NCBI GenBank assembly: GCA_041484195.1 | Contig: JBGPHC010000008.1 | Span: forward strand, 79,376-143,375 | Direction: 5' to 3' | Source of the DNA: PSRI01 sp041484195 | Lineage (GTDB): Bacteria; Bacteroidota; Bacteroidia; Chitinophagales; Chitinophagaceae | Length of the DNA: 64,000 nucleotides | Shown here: positions 42,728-52,400 of the stretch, one piece after another | Numbering within the stretch: position 1 is the first letter of the stretch | Layout of the letters: each line of letters begins with the position of its first letter | Notes under the pieces: model-generated | The model's database searches: none | What the model saw: only the letters and a program-made list of their open reading frames with translations | What the model was told of the DNA's origin: nothing | Position numbers and translations under genes: made by a program

Positions 42728-44413
42728 ATGGCGGAATTAAACAAATATTCAAAGGTCATTACCCAGGACATAACACAACCTGCGGCGCAGGCCATGTTTT
42801 TCGGTATTGGATTAACAGATGAGGATCTGAAGAAAGCACAGGTAGGGATCGTGAGTATGGGATACGATGGCAATACCTGCAATATGCACCTGAATGACCT
42901 GGCAAAGACAATCAAGCAAAGTGTTTGGAGCAATGGACTTGTGGGATTGATCTTTAATACCATTGGTGTGAGCGATGGCATGAGTAATGGTACTGAAGGA
43001 ATGCGCTACTCACTTGTGAGCAGGGATATCATCGCGGATTCGATAGAAGCCGTATGCGGCGCTCAATACTATGACGCGCTGATTGCGGTGCCGGGCTGCG
43101 ACAAGAATATGCCGGGTTCGCTTATCGCCATGGGCAGATTGAACAGGCCCTCCATAATGGTATATGGCGGCACCATTGCCCCAGGCCATTACAAGGGGCA
43201 GGATTTGAATATTGTGTCGGCATTTGAAGCATTAGGACAAAAAATCGCGGGTAACTTAAGTGACGCGGATTTCAAGGGCATAGTAATGAATTCCTGTCCA
43301 GGCCCGGGCGCCTGTGGTGGAATGTACACTGCAAATACCATGGCAGCAGCCATAGAAGCGTTGGGCATGAGCCTGCCTTATTCTTCTTCCAATCCGGCTC
43401 TGAGCGGAGAAAAACAAAAAGAATGTGAGCATGCCGGAAAGGCAATCCGTCTCCTGCTTGAAAAAAATATCAGGCCTTCCGATATCATGACCAGGAAGGC
43501 ATTCGAAAACGCCATAACGGTGATCATGGTCCTCGGAGGATCTACTAACGCCGTACTTCACCTGCTGGCAATGGCCAGGAGTGTAGATGTGGAACTTAAC
43601 CAGGATGATTTTCAAAAAGTCAGTGAAAAGACCCCGGTCCTGGCGGATCTCAAGCCGAGCGGTAAATGGCTCATGGAAGACCTGCACAAGATTGGAGGCG
43701 TACCTGCCGTCATGAAATATTTGCTGAAAAAAGGCTATTTGCATGGGGACTGCCTCACCGTCACAGGAATGACCATTGCAGAGAATCTGGCCACAGTTCC
43801 GGACCTGGATTTTGAAACACAAAAGATAATCCTGCCCCTGGAAAAACCAATAAAAGCCACCGGACATTTGCAGATCTTATACGGAAATCTCGCCGAAGAG
43901 GGAAGTGTCGCGAAAATCAGCGGAAAAGAAGGCGAAAGATTTGTTGGCCCGGCAAGGGTATTCGATGGGGAATTTGAATTGATTGCCGGCATACAGAGCG
44001 GAAGAGTCAAAGCCGGCGACGTGGTAGTGATCCGTAATGTCGGTCCCAAAGGCGCTCCCGGAATGCCGGAAATGCTCAAACCCACTTCAGCCATCATTGG
44101 AGCGGGACTGGGCAAATCCGTTGCCTTGATAACCGACGGAAGATTCAGCGGTGGCACCCATGGCTTCGTGGTTGGACATATCACACCCGAGACATTTGAT
44201 GGAGGCCTGATCGCCCTGGTGCATGAAAATGATATCATTGAAATTGACGCGGCAACCCGAACCATCAACCTGCGGGTAGATGAAAAGACGATCGCCGAAA
44301 GAAAGAAGAATTGGAAACAACCCGAACTGAAAGCGAAGAAGGGAATACTTTATAAATATGCCAAAACCGTTTCAAATGCTGCCACAGGGTGCGTGACCGA
44401 TGAAGGACTCTGA
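42728..44413 (+). CDS. ilvD: Dihydroxy-acid dehydratase
   Basis: 561 residues. Dehydrates the dihydroxy acids to the keto acids of Val/Leu and Ile using an Fe-S cluster. Cluster cysteines are in the family motifs GYDGNTCNMHLNDLA (about 40-54), PGCDKNMPGSLIAMGR (about 118-133) and NSCPGPGACGGMYTANTMA (about 188-206). C-terminal GRFSGGTHGFVVGHITPE is also conserved. Length is normal. Second ilv gene. Confidence 0.97.
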   Translation: MAELNKYSKVITQDITQPAAQAMFFGIGLTDEDLKKAQVGIVSMGYDGNTCNMHLNDLAKTIKQSVWSNGLVGLIFNTIGVSDGMSNGTEGMRYSLVSRDIIADSIEAVCGAQYYDALIAVPGCDKNMPGSLIAMGRLNRPSIMVYGGTIAPGHYKGQDLNIVSAFEALGQKIAGNLSDADFKGIVMNSCPGPGACGGMYTANTMAAAIEALGMSLPYSSSNPALSGEKQKECEHAGKAIRLLLEKNIRPSDIMTRKAFENAITVIMVLGGSTNAVLHLLAMARSVDVELNQDDFQKVSEKTPVLADLKPSGKWLMEDLHKIGGVPAVMKYLLKKGYLHGDCLTVTGMTIAENLATVPDLDFETQKIILPLEKPIKATGHLQILYGNLAEEGSVAKISGKEGERFVGPARVFDGEFELIAGIQSGRVKAGDVVVIRNVGPKGAPGMPEMLKPTSAIIGAGLGKSVALITDGRFSGGTHGFVVGHITPETFDGGLIALVHENDIIEIDAATRTINLRVDEKTIAERKKNWKQPELKAKKGILYKYAKTVSNAATGCVTDEGL

Positions 44414-44476
44414 TAAAAACACGCGGAGTTATTCAACATCCTTCAGCAAGGAACTTACTGAAAAAAAATTAAGAAA

Positions 44477-46219
44477 ATGAAAACAGAAGCCAATACAGCG
44501 ACGCTCAGCCGCCCTGCAAAAAAGCAAACGGAATCAATCAGCGGCTCACAGGCTGTCCTAAGAGCATTGACCTCAGAAGGGGTGCATACCATCTTCGGAT
44601 ATCCCGGCGGAGCCATCATGCCTATATATGACGCATTGTATGATTATCGTGATCAGTTACGCCATATCCTGGTGAGGCACGAACAGGGAGGCATACACGC
44701 CGCTCAGGGCTATGCACGCAGTTCCGGCGATGTGGGTGTGGTATTTGCCACCAGTGGCCCTGGCGCTACTAACCTGGTCACCGGCCTGGCGGATGCCATG
44801 ATTGACAGCACTCCGGTGGTCTGTATTACAGGGCAGGTATTTGCCCACCTGTTGGGGACTGACGCTTTCCAGGAGACGGACGTGATCAATATTACTACGC
44901 CAGTCACCAAATGGAATTACCAGGTTACGGACGCGACCGAAATACCCGAAGTAATGGCGAAAGCATTTTATATAGCGAAAAGCGGGAGGCCCGGGCCCGT
45001 GCTGATCGACATCACCAAGAACGCGCAGATTCAAAAATTCGACTTCACGGGCTATGAGCCTTGCCATCATATCAGAAGCTACCGGCCTAAGCCGATCATT
45101 CGAAAGGAATACGTGAAGGAAGCAGCCGATTTGATCAATCTGGCCGAACGCCCATTTGTGATCTTTGGCCAGGGTGTGATTTTGGGCAAGGCAGAAAAAG
45201 AACTCCGGAAATTCATCGAGAAGGGAGGCCTTCCCGCAGCCTGGACCATACTCGGCCTTAGCGCCCTGCCTACAGATCATCCGCTCAATGTAGGCATGCT
45301 GGGAATGCATGGTAATTATGGCCCCAATGTACTCACCAATGAATGTGATATATTGATAGCGGTGGGGATGCGTTTTGATGACAGAGTAACCGGTCGGCTC
45401 GACAAATATGCCAAACAGGCCAAAATAATACATCTCGATATTGATCCGGCTGAAATAGACAAGAACGTCAAGGCCACCGTTCCGGTATGGGGTGATTGCA
45501 AGGAAACACTCTCGCAGCTAACGGCACTCATTCAACAAAAAAAATACCCGGACTGGTTGCAAAAATTCAGGAATTGCCAGCAGGAGGAAATAGAGGCCGT
45601 AATCCAGGGAGAACTGAATCCGCAAGTGGATATTATGACCATGGGAGAAGTGATAAAGGTCCTGAATGAATTGACTGATGGAAACGCGGTCATCGTGACG
45701 GATGTTGGCCAACACCAGATGGTCGCCTGCAGATACGCCAAATTCAAGGACAGCAGAAGCAGCGTCACTTCGGGGGGATTGGGTACTATGGGCTTTGCCT
45801 TACCCGCAGCCATAGGCGCAAAATATGGGGCGCCAAACCGGACCGTAGTGGCAGTAATCGGAGATGGTGGATTCCAGATGACGCTGCAGGAGCTTGGTAC
45901 CATCATGCAAAACGATGTGGATGTGAAAATAATCATCCTGAATAATGAATTCCTGGGTATGGTTAGGCAATGGCAGCAATTGTTCAACGACAAGCGATAC
46001 TCATTTGTTGACATTGCCAGCCCGGATTTTGTAATCCTGGCCAGTGCTTATGGCATACCGGCACAAAGACTATCCAGGAGGGATTCACTGAAGAGTTCAC
46101 TGAAGACCATGTTGGATCACGATGGCGCCTACCTGCTGGAAGTTAAAGTGGGAAAAGAAAACAATGTGTTCCCGATGGTGCCACAGGGCTGCGGTGTGGG
46201 GGAGATCAGATTAAAGTAA
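44477..46219 (+). CDS. ilvB: Acetolactate synthase, large catalytic subunit
   Basis: 580 residues. ThDP enzyme forming acetolactate or acetohydroxybutyrate, the first common step. Catalytic Glu in RHEQGGIHAAQGYARSSG (about 57-74), FAD region GMLGMHGNYGPNVLTNECD and RFDDRVTGRL, and the ThDP-Mg site VIGDGGFQMTLQELGTIMQN with the Asn in ILNNEFLGMVRQWQ. The regulatory subunit IlvN follows by 40 bases. Isozyme type (B/G/I) cannot be assigned more finely than the operon context allows. Confidence 0.96.
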   Translation: MKTEANTATLSRPAKKQTESISGSQAVLRALTSEGVHTIFGYPGGAIMPIYDALYDYRDQLRHILVRHEQGGIHAAQGYARSSGDVGVVFATSGPGATNLVTGLADAMIDSTPVVCITGQVFAHLLGTDAFQETDVINITTPVTKWNYQVTDATEIPEVMAKAFYIAKSGRPGPVLIDITKNAQIQKFDFTGYEPCHHIRSYRPKPIIRKEYVKEAADLINLAERPFVIFGQGVILGKAEKELRKFIEKGGLPAAWTILGLSALPTDHPLNVGMLGMHGNYGPNVLTNECDILIAVGMRFDDRVTGRLDKYAKQAKIIHLDIDPAEIDKNVKATVPVWGDCKETLSQLTALIQQKKYPDWLQKFRNCQQEEIEAVIQGELNPQVDIMTMGEVIKVLNELTDGNAVIVTDVGQHQMVACRYAKFKDSRSSVTSGGLGTMGFALPAAIGAKYGAPNRTVVAVIGDGGFQMTLQELGTIMQNDVDVKIIILNNEFLGMVRQWQQLFNDKRYSFVDIASPDFVILASAYGIPAQRLSRRDSLKSSLKTMLDHDGAYLLEVKVGKENNVFPMVPQGCGVGEIRLK

Positions 46220-46259
46220 CCAACGCTGCAATCATTCAAAAAAGTTAAACTCACAGATC

Positions 46260-46850
46260 ATGCAGAAACAGGAATATACCATCACCGTCTATACGGAAAA
46301 TCATATCGGTTTACTCAACCGCATCGCCATCTTGTTTTCCAGGAGAAAGATCAACGTGGAAAGCCTCAATACTTCCCCTTCTGAGGTGGAGGGCATCCAT
46401 AGGTTCACCATCGTGATCAACGAATCGGAGGAGACCGTAAAAAAACTCGTTCGTCAGATCGAGAAACAGGTGGAAGTGCTGAAAGCCTATTTCAATACCA
46501 ATGAAGAGATCATCTGGCAGGAATTGGCTCTTTACAAAGTTCCTACCGATGAGATCGCCGAAAAGGTGAAAGTGGAAAGATTGCTCAGGGAATATGGCGC
46601 CAGGGCTGTAGTGATCCGCAAAGATTACACCATATTCGAAACCTCAGGCCATCGGGAAGAGACCGATAAACTCGTGGAAGTGCTGGAGCCCATTGGTCTG
46701 ATTGAATTCGTAAGGAGCGCCCGGGTGGCCATCATCAAAGACAGCAAGGGGTTTCACGAAAAGTTGAAAGAATTCGAGGAAACAGAACCGGGCGATGAAA
46801 CAGTTGAAAATGAATTCCTGGACAAGCAGGATGAAGTGTTCACCATGTAA
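46260..46850 (+). CDS. ilvN: Acetolactate synthase, small regulatory subunit
   Basis: 196 residues. N-terminal ACT domain (about 4-78: EYTITVYTENHIGLLNRIAILFSRRKI is split here as YTENHIGLLNRIAILFSRR, and INVESLNTSPSEVEGIHRFT) binds valine to inhibit IlvB. The C-terminal half (about 85-165) is the usual ALS_ss_C dimer domain (VERLLREYGARAVVIRKDYT, VLEPIGLIEFVRSARVAI). The acidic tail of about 25 residues is extra. Third-fourth ilv gene position, stoichiometric with ilvB. Confidence 0.94.
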   Translation: MQKQEYTITVYTENHIGLLNRIAILFSRRKINVESLNTSPSEVEGIHRFTIVINESEETVKKLVRQIEKQVEVLKAYFNTNEEIIWQELALYKVPTDEIAEKVKVERLLREYGARAVVIRKDYTIFETSGHREETDKLVEVLEPIGLIEFVRSARVAIIKDSKGFHEKLKEFEETEPGDETVENEFLDKQDEVFTM

Positions 46851-46911
46851 TCCGTAAAGAATAATTATTTAGAAAAATATTTAAAACAATAAACTACTTA
46901 AACAAACAATC

Positions 46912-48006
46912 ATGGCAAAATTAATTTTCGGAGGAGTGGAAGAAAATGTTGTAACAAGGGATGAATTCCCATTGTCGAAGGCACAGCAGGTTTTGAAAAA
47001 TGAAACCATCGCTGTGATTGGTTATGGCGTTCAGGGACCTGGCCAGGCGCTGAACCAGAGAGATAATGGCATCAATGTGATTGTGGGCCAACGCAAGAGT
47101 TCTAAAACCTGGGACAAGGCCGTTAAAGATGGTTTTGTGCCCGGCGTCACTCTATTTGAAATTGAAGAAGCATTGCAGCGCGGTACGATCATCTGCTACC
47201 TGCTGAGTGATGCTGCCCAGATTGAATTGTGGCCCACGGTGAAAAAACACCTGACGCCCGGCAAGGCCCTGTATTTTTCTCATGGCTTTGGGATAACATT
47301 CAACGAGCAGACAGGCATCATCCCTCCCAAAGATGTGGATGTATTCCTGGTGGCCCCAAAGGGTTCAGGAACTTCTCTTCGCAGAATGTTTTTGCAGGGG
47401 CGGGGTCTGAATTCCAGTTATGCCATCTTTCAGGATGCTACCGGAAAGGCAAAAGACAGGGTCATAGCCCTTGGCATCGCCGTAGGAAGCGGCTATCTCT
47501 TCGAAACTGATTTCAGGAAAGAAGTATTTTCTGACCTCACAGGAGAACGTGGTACCCTAATGGGCGCCATACAGGGAATATTCGCAGCCCAATATGAAGT
47601 ATTGCGTAAAAATGGCCATTCACCTTCTGAAGCATTCAATGAAACGGTAGAAGAATTGACGCAGTCATTGATGCCGCTGGTAGCTGAAAATGGAATGGAT
47701 TGGATGTATGCGAACTGTTCTACCACCGCACAGCGCGGGGCCCTGGACTGGTGGAAACGATTCCGCGATGCCACCGCTCCCGTATTCAATGAACTGTACC
47801 AGAGCGTCGCTGCCGGAAAGGAATCCGCAAGGTCAATCGCATCGAACAGCCAGCCCGATTACCGCGAAAAACTGGAACTGGAATTGAAAGAACTGCGCGA
47901 AAGCGAAATGTGGCAGGCAGGCAAGACCGTGAGAAGTCTCCGGCCTGAAAATCAAAAACCGGCGGAGGAAGGAATCAAAATCACAAAAAAAGAAGCAGTT
48001 GGATAA
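46912..48006 (+). CDS. ilvC: Ketol-acid reductoisomerase
   Basis: 364 residues. NAD(P)H-dependent rearrangement and reduction of acetolactate. Rossmann motif AVIGYGVQGPGQALNQRDNG (about 34-53), the active-site FSHGFGITF (about 123-131), and VFLVAPKGSGTSLRRMFLQG. Metal-binding helix SDLTGERGTLMGAIQGIF (about 204-221). It has one knotted C-terminal domain like class I enzymes (about 330-350 residues) plus a Lys/Glu-rich tail of about 25 residues. The second glycine-loop residue group differs from the common GSQGHA, as in several Bacteroidota sequences; cofactor preference was not resolved. Confidence 0.95.
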   Translation: MAKLIFGGVEENVVTRDEFPLSKAQQVLKNETIAVIGYGVQGPGQALNQRDNGINVIVGQRKSSKTWDKAVKDGFVPGVTLFEIEEALQRGTIICYLLSDAAQIELWPTVKKHLTPGKALYFSHGFGITFNEQTGIIPPKDVDVFLVAPKGSGTSLRRMFLQGRGLNSSYAIFQDATGKAKDRVIALGIAVGSGYLFETDFRKEVFSDLTGERGTLMGAIQGIFAAQYEVLRKNGHSPSEAFNETVEELTQSLMPLVAENGMDWMYANCSTTAQRGALDWWKRFRDATAPVFNELYQSVAAGKESARSIASNSQPDYREKLELELKELRESEMWQAGKTVRSLRPENQKPAEEGIKITKKEAVG

Positions 48007-48040
48007 TTACTCACGGTTCCCGTGAGCCCAACCATAAACG

Positions 48041-49294
48041 ATGAAAACAATTCAAACAAGACACACACTGGATTTTCAGAAAGCAGCCGACCGGCTGAAA
48101 AATGTAGTGCACCGCACACCACTTACCTATAATCATAGCCTGTCCCGAAAATATAAATGTGATGTGTACCTGAAAAGAGAAGACCTCCAGGTGGTGCGCT
48201 CCTACAAATTAAGGGGAGCCTACAATATGATCAGTTGTCTGTCCCCGGAGAAATTAAAACAGGGAGTGGTTTGTGCCAGCGCGGGTAATCATGCCCAGGG
48301 ATTCGCCTATTCCTGCAGGAAGCTTAATATCCGGGGTGTGGTCTTCATGCCCATCATAACGCCAAGGCAAAAAGTGAATCAAACAAAAATGTTTGGCGAA
48401 GACAATATCGAGATCAGGCTGGTGGGGGATAATTATGATGATTGCGCGGTTGCCGCCAAACAATTCACTGAAGAGAATGGGATGATATTCATTCCTCCCT
48501 TTGACGATTACCGTATTATAGAAGGACAGGGCACCGTTGGGATTGAAATTCTGGAAGACCAGTCCAAAGTGGATTTTGTTTTTGTTCCTGTCGGAGGCGG
48601 GGGCCTGGCATCAGGAATAGGTTCTTATTTCAAGACATTTAGTCCGCACACAAAAATTATCGGTGTCGAGCCCGAAGGAGCTCCTTCCATGAAACGCGCC
48701 CTGGAAATGGGTCATCCGGTGGTGCTGGAAGATATTGATCGGTTTGTGGATGGCGCCTCGGTAAAAAGGGTGGGGGACCTCACTTTTGAAATTTGTAGGG
48801 AAGTGCTGGATGATATGATACTCGTACCCGAAGGCAAGGTCTGCTCCACGATTTTGAAAATGTATAATGAAGACGCCGTGGTTGTGGAACCGGCGGGGGC
48901 ATTGTCTATCGCGGCCCTGGATTCCTATGCCGGCAAAATCAAAGGCAAGACTGTCGTCTGCATTGTAAGTGGCAGCAATAATGATATTGATCGTATGCCG
49001 GAAATAAAGGAAAGATCTCTCCAATACGAGGGTCTGAAACATTATTTCATGGTACGTTTCGCCCAGAGACCCGGAGCCTTGAAGGAATTTGTGAATTATG
49101 TGCTGGGTCCTACAGACGATATCACAAGGTTTGAATATATGCAGAAGACAAATAAGGAAACCGGGCCCGCCCTGGTGGGTATTGAACTCCAGAACAGATC
49201 GGATTATGACATCCTGATGGCCAATATGAAAAGCCGGAATATTGACTTTTCGGAGATAAATAAGGACGATAAAATGTTTGGATACCTGATTTAA
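48041..49294 (+). CDS. ilvA: Threonine ammonia-lyase (threonine deaminase)
   Basis: 417 residues. Converts threonine to 2-oxobutanoate, the entry to isoleucine. PLP Lys56 in VVRSYKLRGAYNM, phosphate loop VPVGGGGLASGIGSYF (about 186-201), and ASAGNHAQGFAYSC (about 78-91). The C-terminal about 85 residues form a single ACT-like regulatory domain (HYFMVRFAQRPGALKEFVNY), shorter than the double domain of E. coli IlvA, so it is of the single-domain biosynthetic type. Isoleucine feedback through it is likely. Last gene of the ilv run. Confidence 0.95.
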   Translation: MKTIQTRHTLDFQKAADRLKNVVHRTPLTYNHSLSRKYKCDVYLKREDLQVVRSYKLRGAYNMISCLSPEKLKQGVVCASAGNHAQGFAYSCRKLNIRGVVFMPIITPRQKVNQTKMFGEDNIEIRLVGDNYDDCAVAAKQFTEENGMIFIPPFDDYRIIEGQGTVGIEILEDQSKVDFVFVPVGGGGLASGIGSYFKTFSPHTKIIGVEPEGAPSMKRALEMGHPVVLEDIDRFVDGASVKRVGDLTFEICREVLDDMILVPEGKVCSTILKMYNEDAVVVEPAGALSIAALDSYAGKIKGKTVVCIVSGSNNDIDRMPEIKERSLQYEGLKHYFMVRFAQRPGALKEFVNYVLGPTDDITRFEYMQKTNKETGPALVGIELQNRSDYDILMANMKSRNIDFSEINKDDKMFGYLI

Positions 49295-49380
49295 CAATAT
49301 CCACAGCCATGTGCGAAATTTTTTGATGAGTCGCCTGAAATGATCGTTTTATTTTGTATTTTTATAGGATAGCTTGCCAT

Positions 49381-49388
49381 TATATTTG
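49381..49388 (+). promoter_or_regulatory. -7 promoter element for gltB
   Basis: TATATTTG is a full TAnnTTTG match; initiation near 49395, about 50 bases before ATG 49446. The nearest TTTG upstream is 24 bases away, longer than the usual spacer. The 150-base ilvA-gltB gap is very AT-rich. Confidence 0.5.
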
Positions 49389-49445
49389 AATATTATATAG
49401 TTTTTTGCCTTATTTTTTGATATTCTTTAAAAACCCTACTGGATT

Positions 49446-52400
49446 ATGGTGAGCAATGGATTATATTCTCCTGAATTTGAGCGCGATGCCTGCGGTATTG
49501 GCTTTGTGGTGAATATTAAAGGGAACAAGTCACACCAGATCATATCCGACGCATTGACCGTTCTGGAGAACATGGAACACAGGGGCGCCTGCGGCTGCGA
49601 AAACAATACAGGCGATGGGGCAGGGATCATTATACAGACTCCTCATGAATTCTTTTTTGATGAATGTGTGAAGCTGGGGGTCCATCTCCCTTCCTATGGT
49701 AGATATGGTGTGGGCGTGATCTTCTATCCTCGCGAAATCAAATTGCGGGAAGAATGCAGGGATATCTTCAACCGTTCAGCGGAGAAATTGGGATTGGAGA
49801 TATTGACTTATCGTAAGGTACCGGTGAAACCCACGGGAATTGGTACCGGCGCACTTTCGGTTGAGCCTGAAATGGAACAGGTATTCATAGCCTGCCCGGA
49901 TCATATTACAAATCCTATCGACTTTGAACGGAAACTCTTTGTGCTGCGTAATTATGCCACGCACACCATCAATAATACCGTCAGGAAAGACGCAATCGGA
50001 TTCTATATCGCTTCCCTTTCCTACAAAACTGTTGTTTATAAAGGCCAGTTGACCAGCCTCCAGGTCCGGCCTTATTTTCCTGACCTGAGTAATAAACGCG
50101 TGGTGAGTGCATTCGGCCTGATCCATTCACGTTTTGCCACCAATACTTTTCCATCCTGGAAACTTGCACAACCATTCCGGTATATTGCCCACAATGGAGA
50201 AATCAATACCCTGCAGGGAAACCTGAACTGGCTCAAGACAAGTGAGCGCGGTTTTACTTCTCCATATTTCAGCAAGGAGGATATGGAGATGTTGTTGCCA
50301 ATCGTAACGGGTGGACAGTCGGATTCGGCATGCCTGGACAATATGATTGAGTTACTTACCCTGACCGGACGTTCCCTGCCGCATGTGATGATGATGCTGA
50401 TCCCCGAAGCATGGGATGGGAATGAACAAATGGATCCAATCAAAAAAGCTTTTTATGAATATCATGGTTCTATCATGGAACCCTGGGATGGACCTGCTTC
50501 CATTTCATTTACGGATGGGAGAATCATAGGTGCCACCCTCGACAGGAATGGTTTGCGGCCTTCCAGGTATTGTGTTACCCACGATGACCGTGTGATCATG
50601 GCATCTGAAACGGGCACACTGCCTGTTGATCCCGCAATGATCAAGGAAAAAGGAAGATTGCAAGCTGGCAAAATGTTCGTGGTGGATATGGAACAGGGTA
50701 GGATCATCAGCGATACCGAATTGAAACAAAAGATTTGCACCCAAAAGCCCTATGGTGATTGGTTGAATCAATATAAGATTAGATTGGAGGAATTGGATGA
50801 ACCGCGCGTAACATTCACGCATTTGTCCGATGAATCCGTATTCAAATATCAAAAAGCATTTGGTTATTCTTCCGAAGATCTGGAATTGCTGATAAAACCC
50901 ATGGCCCTCGAAGGAAAAGAGCCGGTGGGTTCCATGGGTAATGATGTGCCATTGGGCATTCTGTCCGACGAGCCTCAGCACTTCAGCAGTTATTTTAAAC
51001 AATTATTCGCCCAGGTTACCAATCCTCCTATCGACCCAATCCGCGAACGGATGGTTATGAGTCTTGCTTCTTATGTTGGAAACAATGGAAACCTGCTGGA
51101 CGAAGATCCGGGGCATTGTCATACCGTAGCATTGAAGCATCCAATTCTCACCAGCAAGGAACTTGAAAAACTCCGTAGCATTGATACCGGCATTTTCCAG
51201 GCAAAAACACTTCAGACTTATTTCAGATCTGATGGTAAACCCGGTTCATTACAGGCGGGAATCGATCGCCTTTGCCGTTATGCGGTGGATGCGGTTGAAG
51301 ATGGATTCGAAGTGCTCATACTTTCGGATCGTGCCATTGATTCAGAACACGCGGCCATTCCGTCTTTACTGGCCACGGCAGCGGTGCATCATCATCTCAT
51401 CCGTAAAGGTCTGCGGGGTGAAGTGGGACTTGTGATTGAGGCCGGCGATGTATGGGAAGTGCATCATTTCGCCTGTCTGATCGGTTTTGGCGCCACCGCT
51501 ATCAACCCATACCTGGCAATGGCGACTATCCGTAACATGAAGTCTTCCGGAAACCTCGAAACGGAGTTGGAATGGGACAACCTGAGAAAGAATTATATCA
51601 AGGCCATCAATGATGGATTGCTGAAAGTGTTCTCCAAAATGGGGATCTCAACATTCCAGTCTTATCAGGGCGCGCAGATTTTCGAAATACTGGGATTGAA
51701 CAGTGAAGTAGTTGAAAAATATTTCACCGGAGCGGTATCACGTATAGAAGGAATCGGTCTGGACGAAATTGCCAAGGAAGCACTGGCCAAACATTTCCTT
51801 GCATTCAATCGTAAGAATATTCCGGTTGATATGTTACCGGCAGGAGGGCTTTACCAATGGAAGAGAAAAGGCGAATTTCACCTGTTCAATCCGCAAACCA
51901 TTCATCTCCTCCAATACTCGACCAGGATGGGGGATTATTCAATTTTCAAGAAATATTCAAAGCATATTAACGATCAGGGCGAAAAAGCCTGCACACTGAG
52001 AAGTCTTTTTGAATTCAAACGCACACGACCTTCCATTCCCATAGAAGAAGTTGAACCCGCTGAAAATATCTACAAGCGTTTCGCTACCGGGGCCATGTCA
52101 TTTGGATCCATTTCTTGGGAAGCCCACACCACTTTAGCGATTGCGATGAACCGCCTGGGTGGCAAGAGTAATACGGGCGAGGGAGGAGAAGATGAAAGGC
52201 GCTACGATCGGTTGCCCAATGGAGATTCCATGCGTTCAGCTATCAAGCAGGTAGCATCGGCGCGTTTCGGTGTAACGAGCCTCTACCTCTCAGAAGCAGA
52301 TGAATTGCAGATCAAGATGGCCCAGGGAGCCAAACCGGGTGAAGGGGGACAATTGCCTGGTCATAAAGTTGACGAATGGATTGGCAGGGTAAGGCATTCC

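Noticed and set aside
49295..49445. Possible leader peptide before gltB (ATG near 49340, about ten codons)
   Set aside because: It lies upstream of the best -7 box, is very short, is not enriched in a relevant amino acid and has no terminator hairpin behind it.
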